From positions 992,001-1,056,000 of the forward strand of contig NZ_CP073760.1 of assembly GCF_018399035.1 (NCBI RefSeq): a stretch of 64,000 bases of DNA, written 5' to 3'. This document shows, in pieces, positions 1 to 9,174 of this stretch. Source of the stretch: Thiocapsa sp. Lineage in GTDB: Bacteria > Pseudomonadota > Gammaproteobacteria > Chromatiales > Chromatiaceae. The position numbers and the translations under genes were made by a program. The notes beneath the pieces were generated by a model. The model did not search any database. It was not told the origin of the DNA and saw only the letters and a list, made by a program, of their open reading frames with translations. The number at the start of each line of letters is the position of its first letter. Position 1 is the stretch's first letter.

Positions 1-515
1 GAGGATGTACCCGGTACCGTCTGTTCATCGAATCGAATGAGACGCGCCTGACTACGTTGTTGAAACAATCGCGCCAAGACTTCCGGTTTCATCTCCCGCT
101 TGGAACTTCCGATCCGCCGAAAATAGCCATTTGGGCTTTTGTGTACGAATAGGCTTCTGGGTATATCGATTCGCACAATCGCTTTCTCGTGACCCTGGCT
201 GTCCAGCACGATGAGTTTGCGAATCACGCAATCCAAGGGAGGATCAATGGAGTCGTTGCAGATGGAGCGTAGCCAGCCTTCGACGATGTCCAGCTTCTCC
301 GGCGGTATCGCGCGGATCTCTTTGGTCTTGTCGTCGACTCCAAGAATAATGATACCGGTTGCGGTATTCGCCATAGCCGCCAGCTCGTCTGCCATGCCAT
401 CCTTATGCGGACCGATCACCTTGTTGCCGCTGAATTCAACCGCTTTGAGCTCGAGAACAGAGTCTTCACCCAAGGCGATTTGTTTGAGCAGGTCGGAAAT
501 ATTTTCGTACATCAT
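1..515 (-). CDS. AlbA_2/Schlafen-like putative DNA-binding protein (partial)
   Basis: The reading frame is open on the minus strand from an ATG at 515 to the left edge, so only about the first 171 residues are visible. The protein begins MMYENISDLLKQI, followed by LELKAVEF, MADELAAMANT and GIIILGVDD. This is the pattern of the AlbA_2 (Schlafen-like, formerly AAA_4) domain: an E-x-K in the first strand, a conserved small-residue helix, and a G-x-I-x-x-G-V-D turn. Members are usually ATP-binding or HTH-type regulators, and some are phage-defence effectors. A GGAGG lies 3 nt before the first ATG and 6 nt before the second (512), so either could be used. It is divergent from sspB, so the 516-726 gap should hold both promoters. 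The C-terminal part and exact function are not visible. Confidence 0.7.
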   Translation of the reverse strand, partial: MMYENISDLLKQIALGEDSVLELKAVEFSGNKVIGPHKDGMADELAAMANTATGIIILGVDDKTKEIRAIPPEKLDIVEGWLRSICNDSIDPPLDCVIRKLIVLDSQGHEKAIVRIDIPRSLFVHKSPNGYFRRIGSSKREMKPEVLARLFQQRSQARLIRFDEQTVPGTS

Positions 516-589
516 TGACCTCCATTCCCGGCAACAGACAAAGCATAGCAGAAAGCTTCTCGGACCTGTCCAGGCTGCTCGGCGCTGAG

Positions 590-608
590 CGCTCTATCTT
601 CGAGCCCC
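590..608 (+). promoter_or_regulatory. Possible shared upstream element (copy 1)
   Basis: CGCTCTATCTT at 590-600 is followed by CGAGCC. The same 11-mer followed by GAGTCC lies at 19436-19452. Each copy is 90-140 nt upstream of a DUF4007-type gene (727 and 19537). It could be a regulator site or a common ancestral 5' flank. No regulator is identified and no clear -35/-10 pair goes with it. Confidence 0.3.
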
Positions 609-726
609 TATACCTTGGCGCCGCCTCCGTGTTCCTGTAACCTTCGTTCAAAAGGTCGCGGAGCCCCTTGGACGGACCCTGCGTTGCAACACTGATGTTG
701 ACCCTGCTCGAGAAACCCTCCGCCCC

Positions 727-1629
727 ATGAAGCTCAACCGCGCCAAGGCCACCTTCGGGCGCCACGAGACCTTTCCGCTGCGCTACGGCTGGCTGCCGAA
801 AGGCTTCGAGGCGCTGGCGGACGATCCCGAGATCTTCGCCCGGCCCGAAGACGCCATGATCCGCCTCGGCGTCGGGCGCAACATGGTCAACGCCATCCAC
901 TACTGGTTGCAGGTCACCGGGTTGGTTACCTTCGACGGCGGACGCGGCAAGCCGACACGGCTCGGCACGACCTTGCTCGGCACACGCGGCGACCCCTATC
1001 TGGAAGACGACGCCACACTCTGGATCCTCCACTGGCTGATCGCCTCCAACGCCGAGTCCGCGACCGGCTTCTTCTGGTTCTTCAACCGCTTCCCCATGCC
1101 GCGTTTTCGCGATTCCGAGGCCCTGCGCGCCATCGGCGAGTTCTCCGAGCAGGAGCTGAAGGCACCGCGATCGGCGAGCACCCTGAAATCCGACATCTCC
1201 ACGCTGCTGCGCATGTACGCCGCCGAGGCCGGGCGCACCGACGAGCATCTCGACTCGCCCTTCGCGCAGCTCGGGCTCGTCGAGAGCGATCCCGACGCCG
1301 GTTATCGCAGCCTGCGCGGCGCACGCCCGTCACTGCCGCCGGTTGCGCTGCAGTTTGCGCTCGCCCAACGCTTCGCCGCCCAACCGCAGCAGCCGGCCCT
1401 GCCGATACGCGTCGTCCTCTACAGCGACGAGGGCTGGGCCGCCCCCGGTGCGGTCTTCCGTCTGACCGAAGACGGCCTGATGACCGGACTCGCCCGCGTC
1501 CTCGAGCAGGATCCGCGCAGCTACGAGCTGCGCGACACCGCCGGCGTGCATCAGCTCTACCGACGCGGCGAGGTTAGCGACCCGATCGACATCCTCGCGC
1601 AGCACTACCGCGGGAGGGCCGCAGCATGA
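727..1629 (+). CDS. sspB: DUF4007 family protein, SspB-type component of PT modification
   Basis: A 300-residue protein that opens KATFGRHETFPLRYGWLPKG and continues with VGRNMVNAIHYWL, DDATLWILHWLIASN and FFWFFNRF. These are DUF4007 hallmarks. DUF4007 proteins are the SspB partner in SspABCD single-strand phosphorothioation systems, where SspB is reported as the DNA-nicking component. That role is family knowledge. What is seen here is the domain, plus an adjacent large ATPase and PAPS-reductase-like gene in sspBCD order. No good Shine-Dalgarno precedes the ATG, but the match to the family N-terminus starts within ten residues. Its stop codon overlaps an ATGA at 1625-1628, the typical junction with a translationally coupled gene, although the next intact gene now begins 870 nt downstream. 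No sspA (cysteine desulfurase) is visible, so a housekeeping IscS may supply sulfur. Confidence 0.8.
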   Translation: MKLNRAKATFGRHETFPLRYGWLPKGFEALADDPEIFARPEDAMIRLGVGRNMVNAIHYWLQVTGLVTFDGGRGKPTRLGTTLLGTRGDPYLEDDATLWILHWLIASNAESATGFFWFFNRFPMPRFRDSEALRAIGEFSEQELKAPRSASTLKSDISTLLRMYAAEAGRTDEHLDSPFAQLGLVESDPDAGYRSLRGARPSLPPVALQFALAQRFAAQPQQPALPIRVVLYSDEGWAAPGAVFRLTEDGLMTGLARVLEQDPRSYELRDTAGVHQLYRRGEVSDPIDILAQHYRGRAAA

Positions 1630-1666
1630 GTGCGCTGGTCGGCATCGAGCATGCGATGTCCCTATG
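1625..1666 (+). other. Thirteen-codon stub, possible relic of the original sspC start
   Basis: ATGA overlaps the sspB stop and opens a 13-codon frame, MSALVGIEHAMSL, ending in TGA at 1664-1666. Its pattern (M, S/T, A/T, L, x, x, I/V, x, H, A/I) resembles the first ten residues of the present sspC product, MTTLDRVIHI. One reading is that sspC originally began here, coupled to sspB, and that the Rpn-type insertion at 1664-2372 displaced it. The match is short and could be chance. Confidence 0.3.
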
Positions 1667-2372
1667 ACGCGCAAGCACGCCTCGCCGCGCCACCACGACC
1701 ACAGCTATCGGCAGCTCTTCTCGCGCATTGAGCCCGAGCGGGCGCTTGCCGCCGGTGCTGCCGATCGTGCTCTACAACGGCGAGTCGCGTTGGACCGCGC
1801 AGACCGATCTGTTCGCACTCATCGAACCCGTACCGGGCGGATTGGAACGCTATCGGCCACAATGGTCCTACCTGTTGTTGGACGAAGGGGCGATCGCACG
1901 CGACGACGCCTATCCGCCGGAGGTGCGCAATCTGGTTGCTGCCTTGTTCCGCTTGGAGAAGGCACGCGACGAGGCAACTTGGCTCGCCGTCTACGCGCGC
2001 CTCGTCGAGCTGTTGGACAGCTCCGCGCTGGACAGCCTGAAGCGCGCCTTCGGGCGCTGGATCTACCGAAGCTTCATCCGCAAGAAGCGCCCCGGAATCC
2101 AACTTCCGAGCATTGATGACTACAACGAGGTGCATGTCATGTTGCAGCAACGCGTCGAGCAATGGAATGCGGAGATTCTCGAACGTGGGCGTGAGGAAGG
2201 ACGTCAAGAAGGACGTCAAGAAGGGCGTCACGAAGGCCGTCACGAAGGCCGCCGAGAAACCGCCCTGGAGCTGATCCGGCAAACCGATTTCGACGACGCA
2301 GCCATCGCCGCCATCAGCAAGCTGCCATTGGAAGAGATCCAGGCGCTACGCAATCTGCCGAGCGCGCATTGA
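1664..2372 (+). pseudogene. Rpn/YhgA-like PD-(D/E)XK transposase-type gene with internal deletion
   Basis: The first frame (ATG 1664) gives HHDHSYRQLFSRIE, the usual N-terminus of YhgA-like/Rpn proteins. The sequence then changes frame near 1728 and continues as PVLPIVLYNGESRWTA up to the stop at 2372. In intact family members these segments are separated by roughly 100 residues carrying the nuclease core, so the catalytic part is missing and the junction is out of frame. The C-terminus has the typical charged tail with an imperfect GRQE/GRHE repeat (2197-2256) and a terminal helix. The gene sits inside the sspB-sspC junction in the same orientation and is probably a decayed insertion. A short 214-residue product from the ATG at 1728 is possible, but would lack the active site. 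Confidence 0.75.
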
Positions 2373-2495
2373 ATGGAGGAGGGCGCCTGACCCGCTCCGA
2401 AGGTGATCGAGGTCCCCGGTGGCGCCGTTCGAGGCGCCTTGGGACCGGACACCCGCATCGAACCATCGACACAACGAGGATAGAAGGACCGCGAC

Positions 2496-5400
2496 GTGAC
2501 CACATTGGATCGTGTTATCCACATCGGCACCGCCTACACGCGCTCGATCAACCTGACGCGCGATGCCGACGCGCCGGATCTGATCCGCGCCTATGTTCCG
2601 ACGTCGCGCGCCCTGCAGGCGTTGAACCGCATGGTGGCCGGTCTTTGCCCGGGCGCACGTCCGCGCGCCTTCTCGCTGATCGGACCCTACGGCACCGGTA
2701 AATCGGTGTTCGGCCTCTTCGCCGCCGCCGTCTTGTCGGAGCCCGCGGCCGAGCAGCATCGCGTGTCGATTGCGGTGCTCGAGACGGCCGATCCCGATCT
2801 CGCCTCCCGCTTCTGCACCGCCCAACCGAACGGACGCGGCTTCCTGCGGGTCGCCATCAACGGCATCCCGGACTCGCTGATTCGGCAGTTGATGCTCGGC
2901 CTCGCGCTCGCCGTCGAGCACGCCGGCCTGCCTGCCGCCTTGGTCGACGATGTCCTCTCCGCGGCCCAGCCCGGGACGCCGATGGATCATATCCTGAACC
3001 TTGTCGGGCGCGTGCAGCGCGCGTGGGCGCATGCCGGCGGATCGGGCGTTCTGATCGAGATCGACGAGCTCGGCAAGTTTCTCGAATACGAGTCCTATCA
3101 CCCGCAGCACCGCGAGATCCATCTGCTGCAGTTGCTCGCCGAGCACGCACACGCCGAGAGTGTTGCCCCGCTGTATTTGCTCGTCATGCTGCATCAGGCG
3201 TTCGAATACTACAGCCAGCGGCTCGGCAAACAGTTGCGCGACGAATGGCAAAAGGTCCAGGGCCGTTTCGAGTCCATCGCCTTCATCGAGCCGGCCGAGC
3301 AATCGCTGCGCATCGTCGGTGCCGCCTTCGAGCGCACCGCGCCCCTGCCGCCGAACCTCTGTGCACAGCTCGATCGGATCACCGATGCGCTCGAGCAGCA
3401 CGGCGCACTCCCCGTCGGTCTGGACACCACGCAGGCCCGCGCACTCTTCGAGCGCTGCTACCCGCTGCACCCCATCACGCTCCTCCTCCTCCCGACCCTC
3501 TGCCAGAAGGTCGCGCAGAACGAGCGGACGCTCTTCTCCTACCTCGGCAGCGCCGAGCCGTTCGGCCTACGCGAGCGCCTCGGCCGCCTACGGATGGGCG
3601 ATTGGATCGGCCCCTGGGAGCTCTACGACTACTTCATCCTCAACCAATCCGGCAGCATCTCGGACCCCTTGACCTATCATCGGTGGGTCGAGGTCATCAC
3701 CGCGCTGGAGCGCTTCGACAGCGCCCCCGACGACCCCGCCGTGGATCTGCTGAAGACCATCGGCCTGCTCAATCTCATCGGCGCGCAGCGTGGGCTGAAG
3801 GCCAGCGAGCCGCTGTTGCGCCTGCTGTTCGAGGAGGCCGCGCCGCAGCTGCTGCGACGGCTCGAAGCCGCCTCCACCGTCCATTTCCGCAGCTACAATC
3901 AAGAGTGGCGGGTTTGGCAAGGCAGCGATTTCGATCTCGCCGCAGCACTGCGCGAAGCCACCGCCGAGCAGGCGCAGCTTTCACTGGTCGACACCCTGAA
4001 CACGCTGGCCCCGCTACGGCCGCTGGTGGCGCGTCGAGCGACCATCGAAAGCGGCACGGTCCGCGCCTTCACGCCGCGCTTTACCGGGGCAGATCGCTGG
4101 CCGCCGAAGTCCATCGAGACCAATCCCTCGGCCCAAGACACGCTTGATCTCTGGTTCTACCTCGCCGAGGCACACGAGGAACCGACCCTGGAGGGCGCGC
4201 CCTTCAGAAGTGTTGTCGCGGTGTGCCATTTCACCGAGCGCCTGCATGAATCGGTCGCGCAATGGATGGCCTTGCAGGAGCTACCGACCCGCCACGCCGC
4301 GCTCCACCACGACCCGGTCGCGCAACGCGAGCACCGCGCCTGGCTCAACAACGCCGAGCTCGAGACCCAACAGCTCATCCGCGCCCTGCTCGACGAGCCC
4401 GAGACGCTGGGCTGGTATTGGAAAGGCAGGGAGCGTCCGGCCCAAGAGCGTCCGGTGAAGGACCGTCGCGATCTCCAGACGAAGCTCTCGATCTGGGTGC
4501 AAGACATCTGCTATCCGAAGTCGCCGCGCCTGCGCAACGAGCTCATCAACCGCGATCGCCCCTCGCCGAGCGCCAATCTCGGCCGTAAGCGCCTGATCGC
4601 CGCCATGCTCGAATCGCCCGACCGGCCCGATCTCGGCATCGAGAAGACACCGGCAGAGAAGAGCCTTTATCTCTCTCTGCTCAAGCAAAGCAATCTGCAT
4701 CGTCGCATCGACGGCGAGACAGGTTACGCACTCCATGTCCCATCGGACCCGGATCCCTGTCGTCTAAAACCCCTCTGGGAGGAGATCGACAAGACCCTCG
4801 GGGCGGCCGGCGACCGTCAGGTCGGGTTGCCCGAGATCTACTCCCGACTGCAGCGCCCGCCCTTCGGCGCCAAACTCGGCCCCCTGCCGGTCCTGATCAT
4901 CGCCTATCTTCAGGCGAACCGCCGCGAGGTCGCCTTCTACCAAGAAGGCGCCTTCTGCGAAGAGCTGACGGTCGAGCAAGCCGAGCTGCTGTGTCGGCGC
5001 CCCGAGCTCTTTGCCCTGGAGCGGTTCGATCTCGGCGGACTGCGCGGCGAGATCTTCGATCGCTACATCAAGGACATCGTCGGACGTGTTCGCGCGGACG
5101 CAACCCTGCTCGAGATTGTGCGTCCGCTGGTGCGCTTCATCTCCGGCTTGCCCGAGTACACCCAGCGCTGCAAGACCCTAAGCCCCGAGGCGGCGCAGGT
5201 GCGCGATGCCTTTCAGGGCGCGCGCAGTCCCGGCGCCTTGCTTTTCGAAGCACTCCCGCGCGCTTGCGGCATCGCCATCGACGACTTCACGACGGCTGAT
5301 CCTGCGCGGGTCGAGCCATTTATCGTGCGACTCCGTGACGTCTTCAAGGAGCTCAACGACGCCTATCCGACCCTGCTCGAACACTGGCAAGCCGAGCTGG

Positions 5401-5951
5401 CTCGCGTGCTGATCGCCGCGCCGATCACGGATCTCGCAGCCCTGCGCGACGCCGTGACCGAGCGTTATCAGGGTCTCGATCGCCTCACGCCCGACCGCAT
5501 GGGCCTCGGTGCACTGATCCGCCGTCTCTGCGAGACCGCGCACGACTCCGACCAGGCCTGGCTCGAATCCGTTGCAACCCTGCTCGGCAAGATGCCCCCG
5601 ACCAAGTGGCACGAGGAGACCCGTCGACTCGCCGAGCTGCGTCTGCGCGACCTCGCCAATCAGTTACACGATCTCGAACGACTCCGACTCGGCAAGGTCA
5701 ACAACCAGGATTCCGAGACCGACGGACGCAACGGCGATCCGCTGCTCATGAAGAGCGTCGACAGCCGGCATGGCGAGATCACCCGTGTCATCCATCTCTC
5801 GGATGCACAGCGCAAAGCCGCGACCGCCCGCGCCGAACGCATCGCCGCGACACTCGCCGACGTTCCCGAAACCGATCGACTCGCCGTCCTCGCCATGCTC
5901 TGGGAACGATTCGCCCGGACCGAACCAACAGGAGAAACCAGCCATGAATGA
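2496..5951 (+). CDS. sspC: Large P-loop ATPase, SspC-type component of PT modification
   Basis: A protein of 1151 residues starting at a GTG with AAGGA seven nt upstream. Walker A is GPYGTGKS at residues 63-70. Walker B is VLIEIDEL with the acidic pair at 190-191. The rest is long and alpha-helical with no recognisable nuclease motif. SspC proteins are large ATPases that power SspBCD phosphorothioation, and related ATPases (BrxC-like) occur in BREX systems. The assignment rests on size, the Walker motifs and position between a DUF4007 gene and a PAPS-reductase-like gene. Its 3' end overlaps sspD by 8 nt (ATGAATGA), implying translational coupling. BrxC-type ATPase is the main alternative family label, but no pglZ, pglX, brxA or brxB genes are nearby. 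Confidence 0.75.
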   Translation: MTTLDRVIHIGTAYTRSINLTRDADAPDLIRAYVPTSRALQALNRMVAGLCPGARPRAFSLIGPYGTGKSVFGLFAAAVLSEPAAEQHRVSIAVLETADPDLASRFCTAQPNGRGFLRVAINGIPDSLIRQLMLGLALAVEHAGLPAALVDDVLSAAQPGTPMDHILNLVGRVQRAWAHAGGSGVLIEIDELGKFLEYESYHPQHREIHLLQLLAEHAHAESVAPLYLLVMLHQAFEYYSQRLGKQLRDEWQKVQGRFESIAFIEPAEQSLRIVGAAFERTAPLPPNLCAQLDRITDALEQHGALPVGLDTTQARALFERCYPLHPITLLLLPTLCQKVAQNERTLFSYLGSAEPFGLRERLGRLRMGDWIGPWELYDYFILNQSGSISDPLTYHRWVEVITALERFDSAPDDPAVDLLKTIGLLNLIGAQRGLKASEPLLRLLFEEAAPQLLRRLEAASTVHFRSYNQEWRVWQGSDFDLAAALREATAEQAQLSLVDTLNTLAPLRPLVARRATIESGTVRAFTPRFTGADRWPPKSIETNPSAQDTLDLWFYLAEAHEEPTLEGAPFRSVVAVCHFTERLHESVAQWMALQELPTRHAALHHDPVAQREHRAWLNNAELETQQLIRALLDEPETLGWYWKGRERPAQERPVKDRRDLQTKLSIWVQDICYPKSPRLRNELINRDRPSPSANLGRKRLIAAMLESPDRPDLGIEKTPAEKSLYLSLLKQSNLHRRIDGETGYALHVPSDPDPCRLKPLWEEIDKTLGAAGDRQVGLPEIYSRLQRPPFGAKLGPLPVLIIAYLQANRREVAFYQEGAFCEELTVEQAELLCRRPELFALERFDLGGLRGEIFDRYIKDIVGRVRADATLLEIVRPLVRFISGLPEYTQRCKTLSPEAAQVRDAFQGARSPGALLFEALPRACGIAIDDFTTADPARVEPFIVRLRDVFKELNDAYPTLLEHWQAELARVLIAAPITDLAALRDAVTERYQGLDRLTPDRMGLGALIRRLCETAHDSDQAWLESVATLLGKMPPTKWHEETRRLAELRLRDLANQLHDLERLRLGKVNNQDSETDGRNGDPLLMKSVDSRHGEITRVIHLSDAQRKAATARAERIAATLADVPETDRLAVLAMLWERFARTEPTGETSHE

Positions 5952-6750
5952 CGAGAAACCCGCCAAGCCCGTCCGTCATCTCCTCGGTCTATCCGGCGGC
6001 AAGGACAGCTCCGCCCTCGCCATCTATCTGCGCGACCGCATCCCGGACATGGAATACTTCTTCGCGGATACCGGTGCCGAGCTTCCCGAGACCTTGGAGT
6101 ATATCGATCTGTTGGAGGATTATTTGGGGAAGCCGATCGCTCGACTGAATGCAACCAAAAGTTTTGAGTATTTTTTGAAGCTGAATGGAAACTTTTTACC
6201 GACGACCAAAACCCGTTGGTGTACTCCCGAACTCAAAATAAGGCCATTCGAGCAATACGTCGGAGACGACACCGCCATTACATATGTCGGTATCCGTGCT
6301 GACGAAACGTACCGTAAAGGGTACCTCTCCACAAAGCCGAACATCTCTGCACGATATCCCTTCATCGAGGACGGTATAAATAAAGAAGATGTTTTCGAGA
6401 TTCTGAAATCCTCCGGTCTCGGCGTACCGAAATACTACGAATGGCGAAGTCGATCGGGCTGCTATTTCTGCTTCTTCCAGCGTAAGGACGAGTGGGTTGG
6501 GCTTGCAGAGAGACATCCCGACCTATTTGAGAAGGCTAAAACCTACGAACAATTTCACCGTGATGCCGGGCGCATCCATACCTGGTCACAAGGCGAGTAC
6601 CTCGATGAATTAGTCGCAAGAGCCGATGAGATTCGAGAGAAAGCACTCGCGCAAAACGTAAGGGAAGCTGCAAAGCCAAAAAAGAAACTGCTCGAACAGT
6701 TTGGATCTGAAGATGCTAGCGATGAAGGATGTCTAATCTGCTTTAAATGA
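5944..6750 (+). CDS. sspD: PAPS reductase-like PP-loop enzyme, SspD/DndC-type
   Basis: The start is the ATG at 5944, which overlaps the sspC stop and has AGGAGA upstream. The same frame is open further upstream but has no such signal. The 268-residue protein has the PP-loop signature SGGKDSS at residues 17-23, then FADTGAELPETLEYI. Cysteines at 93 (RWCTPELKI), 173 and 176 (GCYFCFFQ), and 263 and 266 (GCLICFK) could ligate an iron-sulfur cluster, as in DndC/SspD. In the family these enzymes adenylate the DNA backbone for sulfur insertion. Base composition changes inside this gene: the first ~55 codons are GC-rich like sspC, while the 60 bases at 6121-6180 hold only 24 G/C. This suggests a recombination joint within the gene. 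Confidence 0.82.
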   Translation: MNDEKPAKPVRHLLGLSGGKDSSALAIYLRDRIPDMEYFFADTGAELPETLEYIDLLEDYLGKPIARLNATKSFEYFLKLNGNFLPTTKTRWCTPELKIRPFEQYVGDDTAITYVGIRADETYRKGYLSTKPNISARYPFIEDGINKEDVFEILKSSGLGVPKYYEWRSRSGCYFCFFQRKDEWVGLAERHPDLFEKAKTYEQFHRDAGRIHTWSQGEYLDELVARADEIREKALAQNVREAAKPKKKLLEQFGSEDASDEGCLICFK

Positions 6751-6813
6751 TTTACATCCCTGCACCACTAATATTCCATTAGCATCTCCGATGTATCGAA
6801 GTCGAGGGACGTC

Positions 6814-9174
6814 ATGCAGAAAGAGAAGATACGTAGCGATCTTACAAGGTTTCGGGCATGGCGTGCGGGAAGTTCACGGACGATAAATAAGCCAATTCTT
6901 TTGCTGCTCGCACTTGCCAGATGCCACAAAAAAAGAAGTCGACTCGCAACGTTACGTGAATACGAGGCCATGTTGCACTCGATCGGTGGACAGTTATCCG
7001 GTGTTAATCTCGTCTACCCTTTCGGTCGTTTAGTCAAAGACGGCCTGTGGGAAATAGAACAAGAAAGAAACTTGACCCGAAGCTCCTCTGGAGATTTATC
7101 CAAAAGAGAGCTTAACGAATTGGGTATTCGAGGAGGTTTGCGACCAGAGATATATGATGCCCTCTATACGGATCCAGCTCTGACCGAAGAGGTCTTCTCG
7201 GAAATTCTGACTGCACATATCCCAATTCAGCACCATGAAGATATTACCTCAATACTTTTAATCGCTAGAACCAACTCAATATCGAAAGACCGCGTGCCGT
7301 CCAATGCAGTTAAAGGATCGAACGCTGTTACCGATACGGACAATCGAGAGGTTGGAAACATGGATCAGCATAAGCAAAATTCATTTATCGCATACCTCAA
7401 CTCTCTACATAATGTGGGTGCGTCTGGCGCTAATGCTATTGCCGAATCCCAAGCGCTTAACGTTTATTTCTCCGAGCTCTACGAACCTTTTCCTATCGTC
7501 AATACACTCTACGATTTCCTTTCGAGTGAAGAGGATAGGGTCATCCTGCTTACCGGCCACGCGGGTGACGGAAAATCAACTGTCGCACTGGATCTTATTA
7601 AACGGTTAAAGCGACTTGCCCCGGAGGAAGCACTGGAAGCCGCTCTTAATGAACGAGAAGACATTCCCCATCCCAGTAAAGCCGAGCGATTCATATCGAT
7701 TGTCAAAGATATGAGCGAACTGAGCGCCGAGCGTCGGTTGCAATGGTTGGATGAAAGTTTCTCTGAACCAGGATCATGGCTTATTGTTAGCAACACGGGT
7801 CCTTTACTGAATAGCCTATCTGAATTTTCCCGCTGTCGTCACGTGCCGGGAAATATGAACAGCAAGATTCTCGAGCTTCTGAATCGTGAATATTCAGACA
7901 GTGATCTTGACTCTCATATCCTGAAAATTTTCCCGAAAGATCTTTTGATCCTGAATATGACGCAGTTGGATAATATATCTCTTGGTGCGCGTATTCTACT
8001 TCGAATGATCAATCATAGCGGTTGGTCTCACTGCGAGGGCTGCGTCGTTGCCTCAGCTTGCCCGGTGCTTCTCAATCGGATGGCATTAAAGGATCTTGGG
8101 AGTGTTGTTTCTGACAGAGTCCGCTGGGTCTATCAGCGACTGAATGCCTATGAACAGAGGCTGACTCTTCGGCAGATCGTTGCGCATATGGCCTTTGCAA
8201 TTTCCGGCGGGATGGGGTGCGCCGAAGCAAAGCAGCTTGTCGATAGTTCCGGCTCCGATGGTTTGGAGAGAGGATCAGACGGGCTGGAACGTATTCTTTT
8301 TAGTGAAGCTTTCTTTGGATACCGGGCCGGAAAACCCTGCCAGGCGGCCGGCAATCTCCGTGCGGTTAAGCTTATAGAGCGGCAGGTTTTCGGATCACCT
8401 GTCGGAGTCGACTTCGAAAGGGAACTTGAACACCAACAAGGTAGCCACTGGGCGTCGCTACCCGATCCGTTGTCCGCCCTTTACAAACGTTGGTCATCAC
8501 GCACGAAGGAAGCCGAGGGCGTCCAATGGCGCTTTGCTAAACGAAGAATGCTTTACATCTTCGGAAAACCCTCCCGTCAAGACACATCGAATGCTTCGAC
8601 TTTTTTTGACTCTTTTCTTCAGTCGCCGCGCCTTCGAGACTTCGATCAGTGGTCATTGGAGACGGCTTTTTCTTTGAGTTCCGTGGAGCAGAAGCGACTA
8701 TGTCGAGCGTGTTTAAGGGTACTCTTAGAGGTATTTTCTGGTTTCAGTTCCGGTCAATTCCAAGCTGATCACGATCGCTTGTTTTTAACGCTGAGACGTC
8801 CGGATCGAGCAGTCGTACAACCGACACAACTCGTGATGGCAACTCTTCCATTCGATGATTTCCGACTTTATTATGATCGTGTGCGCCGCTTCCCCGTTCT
8901 TCGATATAAGAATTCGGATATTGCTCTTAGACTGACGCTGCCGCTCTTGGACTTCATCGAGCGGCGTAGTGCTGGCGATCTTGGCAGTGAACTTTCAGAA
9001 ATTCATCTGGCGCAGCTGGAGTGGTTTCGAGCGGAATTACTCCGGCTTCACGAATCTCAGAATCGACAGTCTAGCAGCACGGAACTGAACTTGCTGAAAG
9101 CTAACATCAGTGGCGAGGTCTTTCTCCGTCGATATCATCTTGATTTGTCGCAACAGATCTTGGAGGTTGACTGA
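6814..9174 (+). CDS. sspF: SspF/DptF-type PT-dependent restriction protein with N-terminal sulfur-binding-like domain
   Basis: A 786-residue protein with GAGGG just upstream of its ATG. Residues about 14-144 match the sulfur-binding domain (SBD) of ScoMcrA-type enzymes: RTINKPILLLLALAR (22-36), YPFGRL (68-73), DGLWEI (76-81), a GG near 107, and HIPIQHHEDI (135-144). The YP pair is part of the cavity that holds the PT sulfur in known SBDs. After a polar linker, residues ~183 onward form the DptF-type part with Walker A GHAGDGKST (248-256). ATG 7360 (residue 183) is preceded by GAGAGG at 8-nt spacing, so a shorter SBD-less product could also be made. It is followed by sspG with a 1-nt overlap. 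DptF/SspF works with G and H to damage unmodified DNA; the SBD fusion suggests direct sensing of PT marks. Confidence 0.78.
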   Translation: MQKEKIRSDLTRFRAWRAGSSRTINKPILLLLALARCHKKRSRLATLREYEAMLHSIGGQLSGVNLVYPFGRLVKDGLWEIEQERNLTRSSSGDLSKRELNELGIRGGLRPEIYDALYTDPALTEEVFSEILTAHIPIQHHEDITSILLIARTNSISKDRVPSNAVKGSNAVTDTDNREVGNMDQHKQNSFIAYLNSLHNVGASGANAIAESQALNVYFSELYEPFPIVNTLYDFLSSEEDRVILLTGHAGDGKSTVALDLIKRLKRLAPEEALEAALNEREDIPHPSKAERFISIVKDMSELSAERRLQWLDESFSEPGSWLIVSNTGPLLNSLSEFSRCRHVPGNMNSKILELLNREYSDSDLDSHILKIFPKDLLILNMTQLDNISLGARILLRMINHSGWSHCEGCVVASACPVLLNRMALKDLGSVVSDRVRWVYQRLNAYEQRLTLRQIVAHMAFAISGGMGCAEAKQLVDSSGSDGLERGSDGLERILFSEAFFGYRAGKPCQAAGNLRAVKLIERQVFGSPVGVDFERELEHQQGSHWASLPDPLSALYKRWSSRTKEAEGVQWRFAKRRMLYIFGKPSRQDTSNASTFFDSFLQSPRLRDFDQWSLETAFSLSSVEQKRLCRACLRVLLEVFSGFSSGQFQADHDRLFLTLRRPDRAVVQPTQLVMATLPFDDFRLYYDRVRRFPVLRYKNSDIALRLTLPLLDFIERRSAGDLGSELSEIHLAQLEWFRAELLRLHESQNRQSSSTELNLLKANISGEVFLRRYHLDLSQQILEVD

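Noticed and set aside
2496..6750. BREX (type 4-like) locus
   Set aside because: BrxC-like ATPase and PAPS-reductase genes also occur in BREX, but no pglZ, pglX or brxL gene is present and the F-G-H genes follow, so Ssp is the better fit.
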